A DNA stretch of 5,958 nucleotides from Oscillospiraceae bacterium (GCA_902797555.1 CADBTM010000099.1:1-5958); one strand, 5' to 3'. Counted from the first letter of the stretch, positions 1 to 5,787 are shown. Notes: a model not told the origin generated them from the letters alone. Program-made: numbers and translations.

Positions 1-132
1 CAAGCGAGCAATAAGGAGGGGCAGCAACACGGCGATTGGCAAGTGCGTCAGCACGCCGACAGAGCCGATGTTGCAACCGGAGCTGTCGTCCGAGGCACTC
101 CCTACAACGGCTCCCCTGTGTAAGGGGAGCTG
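1..132 (-). other. Open hydrophobic reading frame at left edge (possible C-terminal gene remnant)
   Basis: Read on the minus strand from 132 to 1, this frame is open and runs off the left edge. It follows an in-frame TGA at 135-133. The part nearest the edge reads SSGCNIGSVGVLTHLP and continues as IAVLLPLLIARL. A Gly-Cys motif, a hydrophobic helix and a first basic residue resemble the C-terminal sorting tails (SYNERG-CTERM or MYXO-CTERM style) of exported proteins. There is no ATG and no ribosome binding site, and the upstream part lies in a palindromic repeat. It could be the broken end of a gene interrupted by the repeat, or chance. The plus strand is also open from 1 to a TAA at 121-123, but that translation is polar and featureless. 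Confidence 0.2.
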
Positions 133-157
133 TCACCGAAGGTGACTGAGGGGTTGT
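104..157 (+). repeat. Palindromic intergenic repeat, unit A (two stem-loops)
   Basis: The unit has two adjacent hairpins: GCTCCCCT (110-117) pairs with AGGGGAGC (123-130) around a 5-base loop, and GTCACC (132-137) pairs with GGTGAC (141-146) around GAA. It is bounded by ACAAC (104-108) and its complement GTTGT (153-157). The order is long stem, short stem, then a GAGGGG tract and GTTGT. The same order occurs in units B and C when those are read on the opposite strand, so this is one repeat family. It resembles the short non-coding MITE- or REP-like elements scattered between genes in gut Clostridia. That assignment rests on recall and was not searched. Confidence 0.75.
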
Positions 158-171
158 CGTAATCCCCGCAA

Positions 172-231
172 CAACAATCCCTCCGTCAGCGCCGTCGGCG
201 CTGCCACCTCCCTTTACACAAGGGAGGCTTT
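172..231 (-). repeat. Palindromic intergenic repeat, unit B (two stem-loops)
   Basis: Read on the minus strand, this unit has the same architecture as unit A. A long stem, CCTCCCTT (207-214) with AAGGGAGG (220-227), has a 5-base loop. A second stem follows, CAGCGCCG (187-194) with CGGCGCTG (196-203), where real pairing is probably 7 bp around a 3-base loop. It ends in a GAGGGATTGT-like tract. The long-stem loop region (TTGTGTAAAG on the minus strand) is nearly the same as in unit A (CTGTGTAAGG). It lies in inverted orientation to A, so together they form a larger imperfect inverted repeat around 158-171. Confidence 0.75.
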
Positions 232-246
232 TACGGGGGCAACGTC

Positions 247-289
247 CACCTCATCCGCCACGGCTTCGCCGTGCCGCCTTCCCCTCAGG
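247..289 (-). repeat. Palindromic intergenic repeat, unit C (degenerate)
   Basis: A third member of the family lies in the same orientation as unit B. The short stem is intact: CACGGC (259-264) with GCCGTG (268-273) around a TTC loop, which is GAA on the minus strand, as in unit A. It is flanked by a CCTCATCCG tract and by GCCTTCCCCTC. The long stem has lost most of its second arm, since only an imperfect AGGAGAAAAG-like match follows. The long-stem arm CCTTCCCCT is the same as in the copy downstream of the operon, so C and D appear to be a closer subtype than A and B. Confidence 0.6.
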
Positions 290-310
290 AGAAAAGCAAA
301 TGCGGACAAC

Positions 311-342
311 AAAAAGCCCGCCGGGGGAACGGCGGGCCTTTT
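311..342. terminator. Strong bidirectional-looking intrinsic terminator
   Basis: GCCCGCCG (316-323) pairs perfectly with CGGCGGGC (330-337) around a GGGGAA loop. The stem is flanked by AAAAA on the left (311-315) and, after one C, TTTT on the right (339-342), so it can work in both directions. The minus-strand reading has the better U-tract (five U, then GUU). Rightward it would stop transcripts coming from beyond the left edge. Leftward it would end the candidate small RNA that starts near 417. Confidence 0.8.
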
Positions 343-355
343 GCTGCTCTTGAGA

Positions 356-389
356 ATAAAAGGGGAAAAGAGATAAAAGGGAAAATGAG
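356..389 (+). repeat. Imperfect 17-base tandem duplication, purine-rich
   Basis: ATAAAAGGGGAAAAGAG (356-372) is followed directly by ATAAAAGGGAAAATGAG (373-389), matching at 15 of 17 positions. On the minus strand this forms the CU-rich core of the candidate small RNA, giving two copies of a UUUUCCC(C)UUUUAU element. It could also be simple low-complexity drift in an AT-rich spacer. Confidence 0.6.
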
Positions 390-423
390 GGGTCAACAAC
401 ATGTCGGTGCAATGACCGTGTTT

Positions 424-432
424 ACTATACCA
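424..432 (-). promoter_or_regulatory. Leftward extended -10 promoter
   Basis: On the minus strand the sequence reads TGG-TATAGT: TATAGT is the complement of 429-424 and TGG the complement of 432-430. It differs from the TATAAT consensus at one position and carries the TGn extension. The expected start is G417, a purine, seven bases downstream. No good -35 hexamer stands 16-19 bases upstream (AACACT-like at best). It points away from the operon promoter, so the spacer would be divergently transcribed. Confidence 0.4.
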
Positions 433-517
433 CATCCCCCGAAAAAAAGTGTTTCGATTTCGTAAACGGTTCTTGAATTTTCCTGTGACGAGAAAAGCGG
501 AAATTTGCAAAAAAGTA

Positions 518-547
518 TGGAAACCGCCCGTATATATGGTGTATAAT
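518..547 (+). promoter_or_regulatory. Probable sigma-A-type promoter of the four-gene operon
   Basis: A perfect TATAAT -10 box lies at 542-547. The best -35 match is TGGAAA (518-523, four of six positions) with an 18-base spacer, in a locally AT-rich stretch. A start near 553-555 would leave a leader of about 40 bases before the ATG at 593. A TTGCAA at 505-510 looks more like a -35 box, but its 31-base spacing is too long. The next promoter-like sequence on this strand lies beyond the fourth gene, so this one probably serves the whole operon. Confidence 0.65.
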
Positions 548-578
548 AAATACAATCAACCAAACGGCATCCGCCGCG

Positions 579-585
579 AAAGGAG
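579..585 (+). promoter_or_regulatory. Ribosome binding site that fixes the mutase start
   Basis: AAAGGAG lies 7 bases before ATG 593. The reading frame stays open upstream to an ATG at 449, but that longer start has no Shine-Dalgarno site. Its extra 48 codons also cover the promoter at 518-547. The start at 593 is therefore preferred. Confidence 0.85.
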
Positions 586-592
586 CATTACC

Positions 593-2296
593 ATGCAGGA
601 ACAAAAGGAATATCTGCGCTGGTGCGCCTCCCCCGTCCTCTCTCAGGAGCAGCGGGACGAGCTCACCGCGCTCACCGATGAAGCGGAGATCAACGATCGC
701 TTTTACCGCACGCTGGAGTTTGGCACCGCCGGTCTCCGGGGCGTGATGGGCATGGGCCTCAACCGGATGAACGAATACATCATCCGTCAGGCCACCGACG
801 CCTTTGCTCAGGTGATTCTGGAGAGCGGCATGGCGGAAAAGGGCATCTGCATCTGCTATGACTGCCGGATCAATTCCCAGTTTTTTGCCCAGGAGGCCGC
901 CCATGTGATGCGGTGCAGAGGCATCCCCGTGTGGCTGTTTGCCGGGTGCCGCCCCACGCCCCAGCTCAGCTTTGCCGTGCGGCATTTTGACGCGGCGGCG
1001 GGCATCAACGTCACCGCCAGCCACAATCCCAAGGCCTATAACGGATACAAGGTCTATTGGAACGGCGGAGCCCAGCTTCCCCCCGAGCAGGCCGCACTGG
1101 TGGCCGAAAAGATGGAGCACATCGATCCCCTCTCTCCCCGGATCGAAAGCGACACGCCGGCGCCTCTCACCATGCTGGACGAGAGCTTTGACGAGCTGTA
1201 TATCGACGCCGTTCTCAAGTGCGCCATCCAGCCGGAAAACATCGCCGCCGTGGCCGACGATTTCAAGGTGGTCTACACCGCCTTCCACGGAGTGGGCGGC
1301 TTTGCCGTGCCCGAGGTGCTCCGCCGGGCAGGGCTGAAGCATCTCCTTTGCGTGCCCGAGCAGCTGAAGCCCGACGGCACCTTCCCCACCGTGGTCTCCC
1401 CCAACCCGGAGGAGCCGGCGGGCTTTGCCATGTCGGTAGAGTTGGCAAAACAGCACGACGTGGACTTTTTGGTGGGCACCGACCCGGATTCTGACCGGGT
1501 GGGCATTTTCGTCCGGGACAAAAACGGCGAATACGTCCCCGTTTCGGGCAACCGCACCGGCGTGCTGCTGCTCCACTATATCCTCACCGCCGGCAAGGAA
1601 AAGGGCATTCTCCCCGCCCATCCCTGTCTGATCAAAACCATCGTCACCACCCCTCTGGCACAAAAGATCGCCGAGAAAAACGGCGCGAAGTGCTTCAACA
1701 CCTTTACCGGCTTCAAGTATATGGCCGAAAAGCTGGCCGAGCTGGAGCAGGACAACTTCTACCGCTATGTGATGGCCTATGAGGAATCCTATGGCTATAT
1801 GGTGGGCGACCACGCCCGGGACAAGGACGGCGTGGTGGGCTCTCTGCTGCTGGTGGAGATGGCCGCATGGTACCGCCGCCGGGGCATGACCGTCCTCGAC
1901 GGTCTGGAGGAGATCTGGAAGGAATACGGCGTTTACGGCGAGGTCACCCGCAACGTGATGCTTCCCGGTCAGGACGGCATGATCCGCATGGCCCACATCA
2001 TGGCAGCTCTGCGGGAAAATCCCCCCAAGGACATCGGCGGAATCCCCGTGGGCGCATGGCGGGATTATGCCTGCGGACAGCGGTATGAAGGGGACAAGAC
2101 CGAGCCCACCGAGATCTCCGGCTCCAACGTGGTCTATTACGAGCTGGCCACCGGCGAGACGCTGGTGATCCGTCCCTCGGGCACCGAGCCCAAGATCAAG
2201 ATCTATGCGCTGATGCAGGCGGACAGCGCCCCCGAGGCCGACGCCCGCGCGGCTGCCGCCGCCAAGGCCGCCGAGGATCGGATCCTGGCACTGTGA
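593..2296 (+). CDS. pgcA: Phospho-sugar mutase (phosphoglucomutase/phosphomannomutase, PgcA type)
   Basis: This 567-residue cytosolic enzyme moves phosphate between C6 and C1 of hexose phosphates (glucose or mannose), linking glycolysis to UDP-glucose, glycogen and envelope sugar synthesis. All four hallmarks of the alpha-D-phosphohexomutase superfamily are visible in order. They are the catalytic phosphoserine loop TASHNP (141-146, Ser143), the metal-binding loop DPDSDR (297-302), the sugar-specificity loop EESYGY (397-402) and the phosphate-binding loop RPSGTEPK (527-534). EFGTAGLRG near residue 42 and the length are typical of the PgcA/PGM2 branch in Firmicutes, not the shorter GlmM or AlgC types. 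The C-terminus carries an Ala-rich helix. It is the first gene of the probable operon, and the next start lies 16 bases after its TGA. The enzyme class is very secure; preference for glucose over mannose cannot be read from the sequence. Confidence 0.96.
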   Translation: MQEQKEYLRWCASPVLSQEQRDELTALTDEAEINDRFYRTLEFGTAGLRGVMGMGLNRMNEYIIRQATDAFAQVILESGMAEKGICICYDCRINSQFFAQEAAHVMRCRGIPVWLFAGCRPTPQLSFAVRHFDAAAGINVTASHNPKAYNGYKVYWNGGAQLPPEQAALVAEKMEHIDPLSPRIESDTPAPLTMLDESFDELYIDAVLKCAIQPENIAAVADDFKVVYTAFHGVGGFAVPEVLRRAGLKHLLCVPEQLKPDGTFPTVVSPNPEEPAGFAMSVELAKQHDVDFLVGTDPDSDRVGIFVRDKNGEYVPVSGNRTGVLLLHYILTAGKEKGILPAHPCLIKTIVTTPLAQKIAEKNGAKCFNTFTGFKYMAEKLAELEQDNFYRYVMAYEESYGYMVGDHARDKDGVVGSLLLVEMAAWYRRRGMTVLDGLEEIWKEYGVYGEVTRNVMLPGQDGMIRMAHIMAALRENPPKDIGGIPVGAWRDYACGQRYEGDKTEPTEISGSNVVYYELATGETLVIRPSGTEPKIKIYALMQADSAPEADARAAAAAKAAEDRILAL

Positions 2297-2312
2297 TATT
2301 GAGGCAAGCCCT

Positions 2313-2882
2313 ATGAAGCAGAAAAAGCAAAGCAAGGAGCAGGCACGCGCCGTGGAGGCGCGCCGTCTGAAATGGATCGGCGGCATTTCGGCCGCAGTCA
2401 TCCTGCTGGTCTTCATCGCCGCCGTGGTGTTCAACGCAGGCCACGGAAGTGAGAAGGACACGCTGGAGCGCTATTACGCCGCCATGTACGAGGCGGACGG
2501 CTCGCTGGAGGATGCGGTGGCCTGCATCATCCCCTCCAGGCAGCAGGAGACGTACAATCAGCTCACCTCCGGCGGCACCAACTTCCGCGTGCTGGCGCAG
2601 TGGCGCGCCGACGCCATGACCCTTGTGGGCGACAACGTCAAGGTGCGCGTGGACATTCTCGACCGCTCCCGGCCGGACTCCGGCAATCTCAACACCATCC
2701 GTCAGACCTATCCCGATGCGGAGGAGTATCGGGCGGTCAGCTTCCGTCTCACCCTGACGGGAGAGGACGGCACCCGCACGCTGGTGGGCATCGCCTCCAT
2801 GCTGCGGGTCAAGGGAAGCTGGTATCTCTCCGGCGACGGCGTTCAGGCGCAGCTGGAGGCCGAGCCCGCCGTGACAGAATAA
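2313..2882 (+). CDS. Small membrane-anchored protein, possible NTF2-like/DUF4878-type outer domain
   Basis: The 189-residue product is not assigned to a family with confidence. A Lys/Arg-rich start (residues 1-20) precedes one hydrophobic helix (about 21-41, WIGGISAAVILLVFIAAVVF). The positive-inside rule puts the remaining 150 residues outside the cell. That part begins with ERYYAAMYEAD, a helix typical of NTF2-like folds. It continues with an alternating beta pattern and ends with VKGSWYLSGDG, like the closing strand of DUF4878-type lipoproteins and anchored proteins. That resemblance is an inference. There is no lipobox Cys; the only Cys is residue 71. The ribosome site is weak (TTGAGG at 2299-2304, 8 bases before ATG). 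With a 16-base gap after the mutase, translational coupling is plausible. A role at the envelope is suggested by topology only. Confidence 0.85.
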   Translation: MKQKKQSKEQARAVEARRLKWIGGISAAVILLVFIAAVVFNAGHGSEKDTLERYYAAMYEADGSLEDAVACIIPSRQQETYNQLTSGGTNFRVLAQWRADAMTLVGDNVKVRVDILDRSRPDSGNLNTIRQTYPDAEEYRAVSFRLTLTGEDGTRTLVGIASMLRVKGSWYLSGDGVQAQLEAEPAVTE

Positions 2883-2900
2883 TTTTCAGGAGGTATTTCC

Positions 2901-3929
2901 ATGAAGCAAAAGCTTTTGGGCCGCACCGGCCTGTACGTCAGTGAAAACAGCTTTGGCGCCCTGCCCATCCAGCGCATCTCCGCCGAGGAGGCGGGCAAGC
3001 TGCTCAACTATGCCCTCGATCAGGGGGTCAACTTTATCGACACCGCCCGCGCCTATACCGACAGCGAGGAAAAGATCGGTCTTGCCGTCTCCTCCCGCCG
3101 CAGCGAATATGTTCTGGCCACCAAGACCATGGGGCGCACCAGGGAGGCCGCTCTCAAGGATCTGGAAACCTCGCTCCGCAACCTGAAAACCGACCATGTG
3201 GACATCTGGCAGCTCCACTGTCTGCCCGAGCTGCCCGACGTCAACGACGAAAACAGCGCCTACTATGCCCTGCTGGAGGCCAAAAAGGCGGGCAAGACCC
3301 GGTTTATCGGCATCACCACCCACCGTCTGGGGGTGGCGCTGGAGGCCGCCCGCTGCGGTCTGTATGACACGGTGCAGTTCCCCCTGTGCTATCTGGCGTC
3401 GGAGGACGATCTGGAGCTCATCCGGGTGTGCAAGGAAAACAACGTGGGTCTGATCGCCATGAAGGGCATGAGCGGCGGACTGATCTCCAGCCCCCGGGCG
3501 TCCTATGCCTTCTTCACCCAGTATGACAATCTTGTGCCCATCTGGGGCGTGCAGAAGCAGAGCGAGCTGGACGATTTCCTCACCGCCGCAAAGGAGGGCG
3601 TCACGCTGAACGACGAGCTGCTGGCCGTCATCCAGAAGGACAAGGACGAGCTCAAGGGCGGCTTTTGCCGGGGCTGCGGCTATTGCATGGCCACATGTCC
3701 CGCAAAGATCCCCATCTCCACCGCCGCCCGCATGCGGCTGATGCTGGGACGGGCGCCGTGGCAGGAATACACCACCCCCGACTGGATCGAAAAGATGTCC
3801 ACCATCGAAAACTGCATCCACTGCAATCAGTGCTCCGCCCACTGCCCCTACGAGCTCAACACGCCCGAGCTGCTGCAGGAAAACTACGCCTATTTCCGGC
3901 AGTTCTGCAAGGAAAAGGGCCTGATCTGA
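2901..3929 (+). CDS. Aldo/keto reductase-family oxidoreductase with C-terminal two-[4Fe-4S] ferredoxin domain
   Basis: The 342-residue protein has an aldo/keto reductase barrel (about 1-250) joined to an iron-sulfur tail (about 255-320), the COG1453-type arrangement common in anaerobes. The classic catalytic tetrad positions are present: Asp47 and Tyr52 in DTARAYTDSE, Lys75 in ATKTMG and His106 in WQLHCL. The tail has two motifs, Cys256-259-262-266-Pro and Cys305-308-311-315-Pro. Each is CxxCxxCxxxCP, so two [4Fe-4S] clusters are expected. NAD(P)H-linked carbonyl chemistry is typical of the barrel. The clusters suggest electron exchange with ferredoxin or another carrier. The substrate is unknown. 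AGGAGG (2888-2893) lies 7 bases before the ATG and is the strongest ribosome site in the operon. The gap after the previous gene is 18 bases. Confidence 0.94.
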   Translation: MKQKLLGRTGLYVSENSFGALPIQRISAEEAGKLLNYALDQGVNFIDTARAYTDSEEKIGLAVSSRRSEYVLATKTMGRTREAALKDLETSLRNLKTDHVDIWQLHCLPELPDVNDENSAYYALLEAKKAGKTRFIGITTHRLGVALEAARCGLYDTVQFPLCYLASEDDLELIRVCKENNVGLIAMKGMSGGLISSPRASYAFFTQYDNLVPIWGVQKQSELDDFLTAAKEGVTLNDELLAVIQKDKDELKGGFCRGCGYCMATCPAKIPISTAARMRLMLGRAPWQEYTTPDWIEKMSTIENCIHCNQCSAHCPYELNTPELLQENYAYFRQFCKEKGLI

Positions 3930-3960
3930 GTAAAATACATACAGCAAAGGAAGCGACAAA

Positions 3961-5703
3961 ATGAAAGCATTCCGCACGTTTCTGGCAGTTGTCCTGTGCG
4001 CCGTGCTGGCGCTCCCCCTCCTCCCTGCTCCCGCCCACGCCGAAGGCGACCCCTGGGGCGACGTGCAGGAGGACAATTTCCTCCGCATCACCTCGTCCGA
4101 AAAGTGGAACGAGGGCACGCTGGAGCAGCTGACCGTCACCGATCAGATCGGCGACGGCGCCCTCATCCTCGCAGACGGGCAGACCGAGGGCACCTGGGTC
4201 TCGCCCGAGCTGACCGTGCCCGCCTTTGAATACCTCGTGGCCTCGTGGGGCGCCGACACCCCTGCGGGCACATGGGTGGAGATCAAGGCGCGGGCCTATG
4301 TGGACATGAAGGACGCGTGGAGCGGCTGGCTCTCGTGGGGCAAATGGGGCGTCGCCTTCAAGCGCTCCAGCACCGACGACACCGAGGCGCTGGCCAAGAT
4401 CGACACCGATACCTTTACCATCCGGGGCAGCAGCGGCGAGACCTCCAGCCGGATCCAGCTGATGGCCGTCCTTCACACCGAAGACGCCTCTGTCTCCCCC
4501 ACCCTGCGCAACGTGGCCGCCACCATGAAAAACACGCTGGCCGGGCAGGCCATTCCCGTGTGGGATCCCTATCGGGACGAGGAGCTCACCGAAAAGGTGC
4601 TGCTGGACAGCCCCTGCTACAGTCAGGGCATCCGGGATTCGGCCATCGCCTCCAGCATCTGCAGTCCCACCAGCATGACCATGATGCTCAACGCCCGGGG
4701 GCACGATCTCTTCCCCGAGGAGATCGCCCTGCGGGAATATGATTTTCACTATCAGGGCTTTGGCAACTGGTCGTACACCGTGGCCATCGCGGGCTCCTTT
4801 GGCTATAACGCCTATGTGCACTATGCCGACTACGATTTTCTCCGCCACGAGCTTGCCCACGGGCGCAACGTGGCGCTGAGCGTCCGCTATTCCGCCACGC
4901 CCAACGGCGGCAACCCCTATCTGGAAAACGGCGCCATCTCCAACACCAACGGCCATCTGATCACCATTGTGGGCTATGAGACCATCGACGGCGTGGACTA
5001 TTTCTACAGCAACGATTCCGCCGGACGGGGCGATGAAAACTGCGCCCAGCGCCTCTATCGCGCCGATCAGCTGGACGCCTGCTGGAGCAATCGGGTGTGC
5101 TATGTGCTGGGCGACGGCCCCGAGCTGGGTGCCGGATATGCCTCTCCCAACCGCACCCCCGGCGAGCTGAAGCAGGCCGAGGATCAGCCCACCGGCAAAT
5201 TCCGCCTGTATGTGGACGGCGAGCCGGTGGAGCTGGCGTCCAACTTTTCCGCAAAGACCAGCGCGCTGGGCGCCGGCAGCGCCCTCCTCATTCTGGACGG
5301 CGCCAAGCTGGCCGATCTGCCCGCCCCCACCCGCACCACCACCGCCAACAGCGAGATGCAGTATGTCTCGGTGATCGGCGGCTATGTCTCCATGGGCGGG
5401 ACGCTGCTGGAAAACAACATCGGAAAAACCGGCATCGTCTATATCATCCAGAACGACGGCACCACCTATGAGGCCGCGGTGACCTTTGACCCCGCCCTGC
5501 TGGATCGCCTCAAGGCGGAGCAGGCCGCAGAGGAAGCCGCCAAGGCGCAGCAGCCTGCCGAGGCGGAGGCCGCCCAGCCCGCCCCCGTCGTTTCCGCAAG
5601 GACGACCTCCTCCGGGCTGATCTCCACCCTGCTGCTCATCGCCGCCGGCGTGTGTGCCGCAGCGGTGGTCATTGTGGTGATCAACCGCAAGAGGAAGAAG
5701 TAA
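3961..5703 (+). CDS. Secreted, membrane-anchored C39-like cysteine peptidase
   Basis: The 580-residue product has a signal peptide (residues 1-27, likely cut after AHA). A beta-rich domain follows (about 40-190, LVASWGADTPAGTWVEIKAR), then a C39-like peptidase domain (about 212-385, Peptidase_C39_2 type). A second beta-rich domain spans about 413-510, followed by an Ala/Glu/Gln-rich linker (515-545). A C-terminal helix (about 553-574) ends in RKRKK. The expected catalytic residues are Gln222 (oxyanion), Cys234 in ICSPTS, His332 in NGHLITIVGY and Asp352 in SNDSAG. From memory, the N-terminal domain plus the CSPTS, GNW and NGHL motifs match the actinobacterial 'peptidase C39 family protein' group. 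The C-terminal anchor would hold it on the outer face of the membrane. No ABC exporter is fused or adjacent, so bacteriocin-leader cleavage is unlikely; an envelope or exported-protein substrate is possible. AAAGGAAG (3946-3953) precedes the ATG. It is the last gene of the operon. Confidence 0.9.
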   Translation: MKAFRTFLAVVLCAVLALPLLPAPAHAEGDPWGDVQEDNFLRITSSEKWNEGTLEQLTVTDQIGDGALILADGQTEGTWVSPELTVPAFEYLVASWGADTPAGTWVEIKARAYVDMKDAWSGWLSWGKWGVAFKRSSTDDTEALAKIDTDTFTIRGSSGETSSRIQLMAVLHTEDASVSPTLRNVAATMKNTLAGQAIPVWDPYRDEELTEKVLLDSPCYSQGIRDSAIASSICSPTSMTMMLNARGHDLFPEEIALREYDFHYQGFGNWSYTVAIAGSFGYNAYVHYADYDFLRHELAHGRNVALSVRYSATPNGGNPYLENGAISNTNGHLITIVGYETIDGVDYFYSNDSAGRGDENCAQRLYRADQLDACWSNRVCYVLGDGPELGAGYASPNRTPGELKQAEDQPTGKFRLYVDGEPVELASNFSAKTSALGAGSALLILDGAKLADLPAPTRTTTANSEMQYVSVIGGYVSMGGTLLENNIGKTGIVYIIQNDGTTYEAAVTFDPALLDRLKAEQAAEEAAKAQQPAEAEAAQPAPVVSARTTSSGLISTLLLIAAGVCAAAVVIVVINRKRKK

Positions 5704-5724
5704 AATTGTTTTTGATGCTGTATA

Positions 5725-5762
5725 AGCCTTCCCCTTGAGGGGAAGGCTGTGGCACCAGCCTT
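5725..5762 (+). repeat. Palindromic intergenic repeat, unit D (truncated), with competing hairpins
   Basis: AGCCTTCCCC (5725-5734) pairs perfectly with GGGGAAGGCT (5739-5748) around TTGA. This is the long stem of the repeat family seen at 104-289, closest to unit C. The normal second stem is lost. Instead AAGGCTG (5743-5749) can pair with CAGCCTT (5756-5762), which excludes the first stem. No U-tract follows, so it is not a standard terminator, though it could protect the 3' end of the operon mRNA. Confidence 0.65.
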
Positions 5763-5787
5763 CTGCACACAAAACAAAACGCCGCCC

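Larger units (their letters stand above)
310..417 (-). ncRNA. Candidate small RNA (about 108 nt, minus strand)
   Basis: Three signals line up on the minus strand. An extended -10 promoter, TGGTATAGT (432-424), predicts a start at G417. The transcript would open with GGTCA (417-413), which can pair with TGACC (395-391) in a 5' hairpin. About 45 bases of CU-rich, apparently unstructured sequence follow, with two UUUUCCC(C)UUUU motifs. It would end at a GC-rich hairpin followed by TTTTT (315-311). Single-stranded C-rich motifs in Firmicute small RNAs often pair with purine-rich ribosome binding sites, so action in trans on mRNAs is possible. The -35 box is poor. The hairpin could instead terminate a rightward transcript, in which case there is no RNA here. 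No known family was recognised. Confidence 0.35.

Noticed and set aside
104..289. CRISPR array
   Set aside because: The repeated units are palindromic, differ in sequence and orientation, and have no regular spacers. No cas gene is present.
271..465. 64-codon plus-strand frame
   Set aside because: It begins inside a repeat and crosses the terminator stem. There is no ribosome site before the ATG and no conserved-looking segment.
505..547. TTGCAA with TATAAT as the operon promoter pair
   Set aside because: The spacing is 31 bases, far beyond the 16-19 range; TGGAAA at 518-523 fits better.
214..555. 113-codon minus-strand frame through the spacer
   Set aside because: It runs through the terminator hairpin and repeat unit C, lacks a ribosome site, and its composition follows the CU-rich tract.
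449..592. Upstream start of the mutase at 449
   Set aside because: There is no ribosome site, the extra 48 residues are not mutase-like, and the segment contains the promoter.
425..2461. 678-codon open frame on the minus strand
   Set aside because: It lies opposite the clear mutase gene and arises from GC-rich third positions. It has no recognisable domain and no ribosome site, and the translation is rich in Gly, His and Ala as expected of antisense frames.
2886..4139. 417-codon open frame on the minus strand
   Set aside because: It is opposite the aldo/keto reductase, whose tetrad and eight cluster cysteines prove the plus-strand reading.
3961..5703. Bacteriocin-processing C39 transporter
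   Set aside because: There is no ABC transporter membrane or ATPase domain and no double-glycine leader peptide gene nearby. The protein has its own signal peptide and puts the peptidase outside the cell.
3856..5772. 638-codon open frame on the minus strand
   Set aside because: It is opposite the C39-like peptidase, which has a signal peptide, catalytic residues and an anchor on the plus strand. The antisense translation is low complexity.
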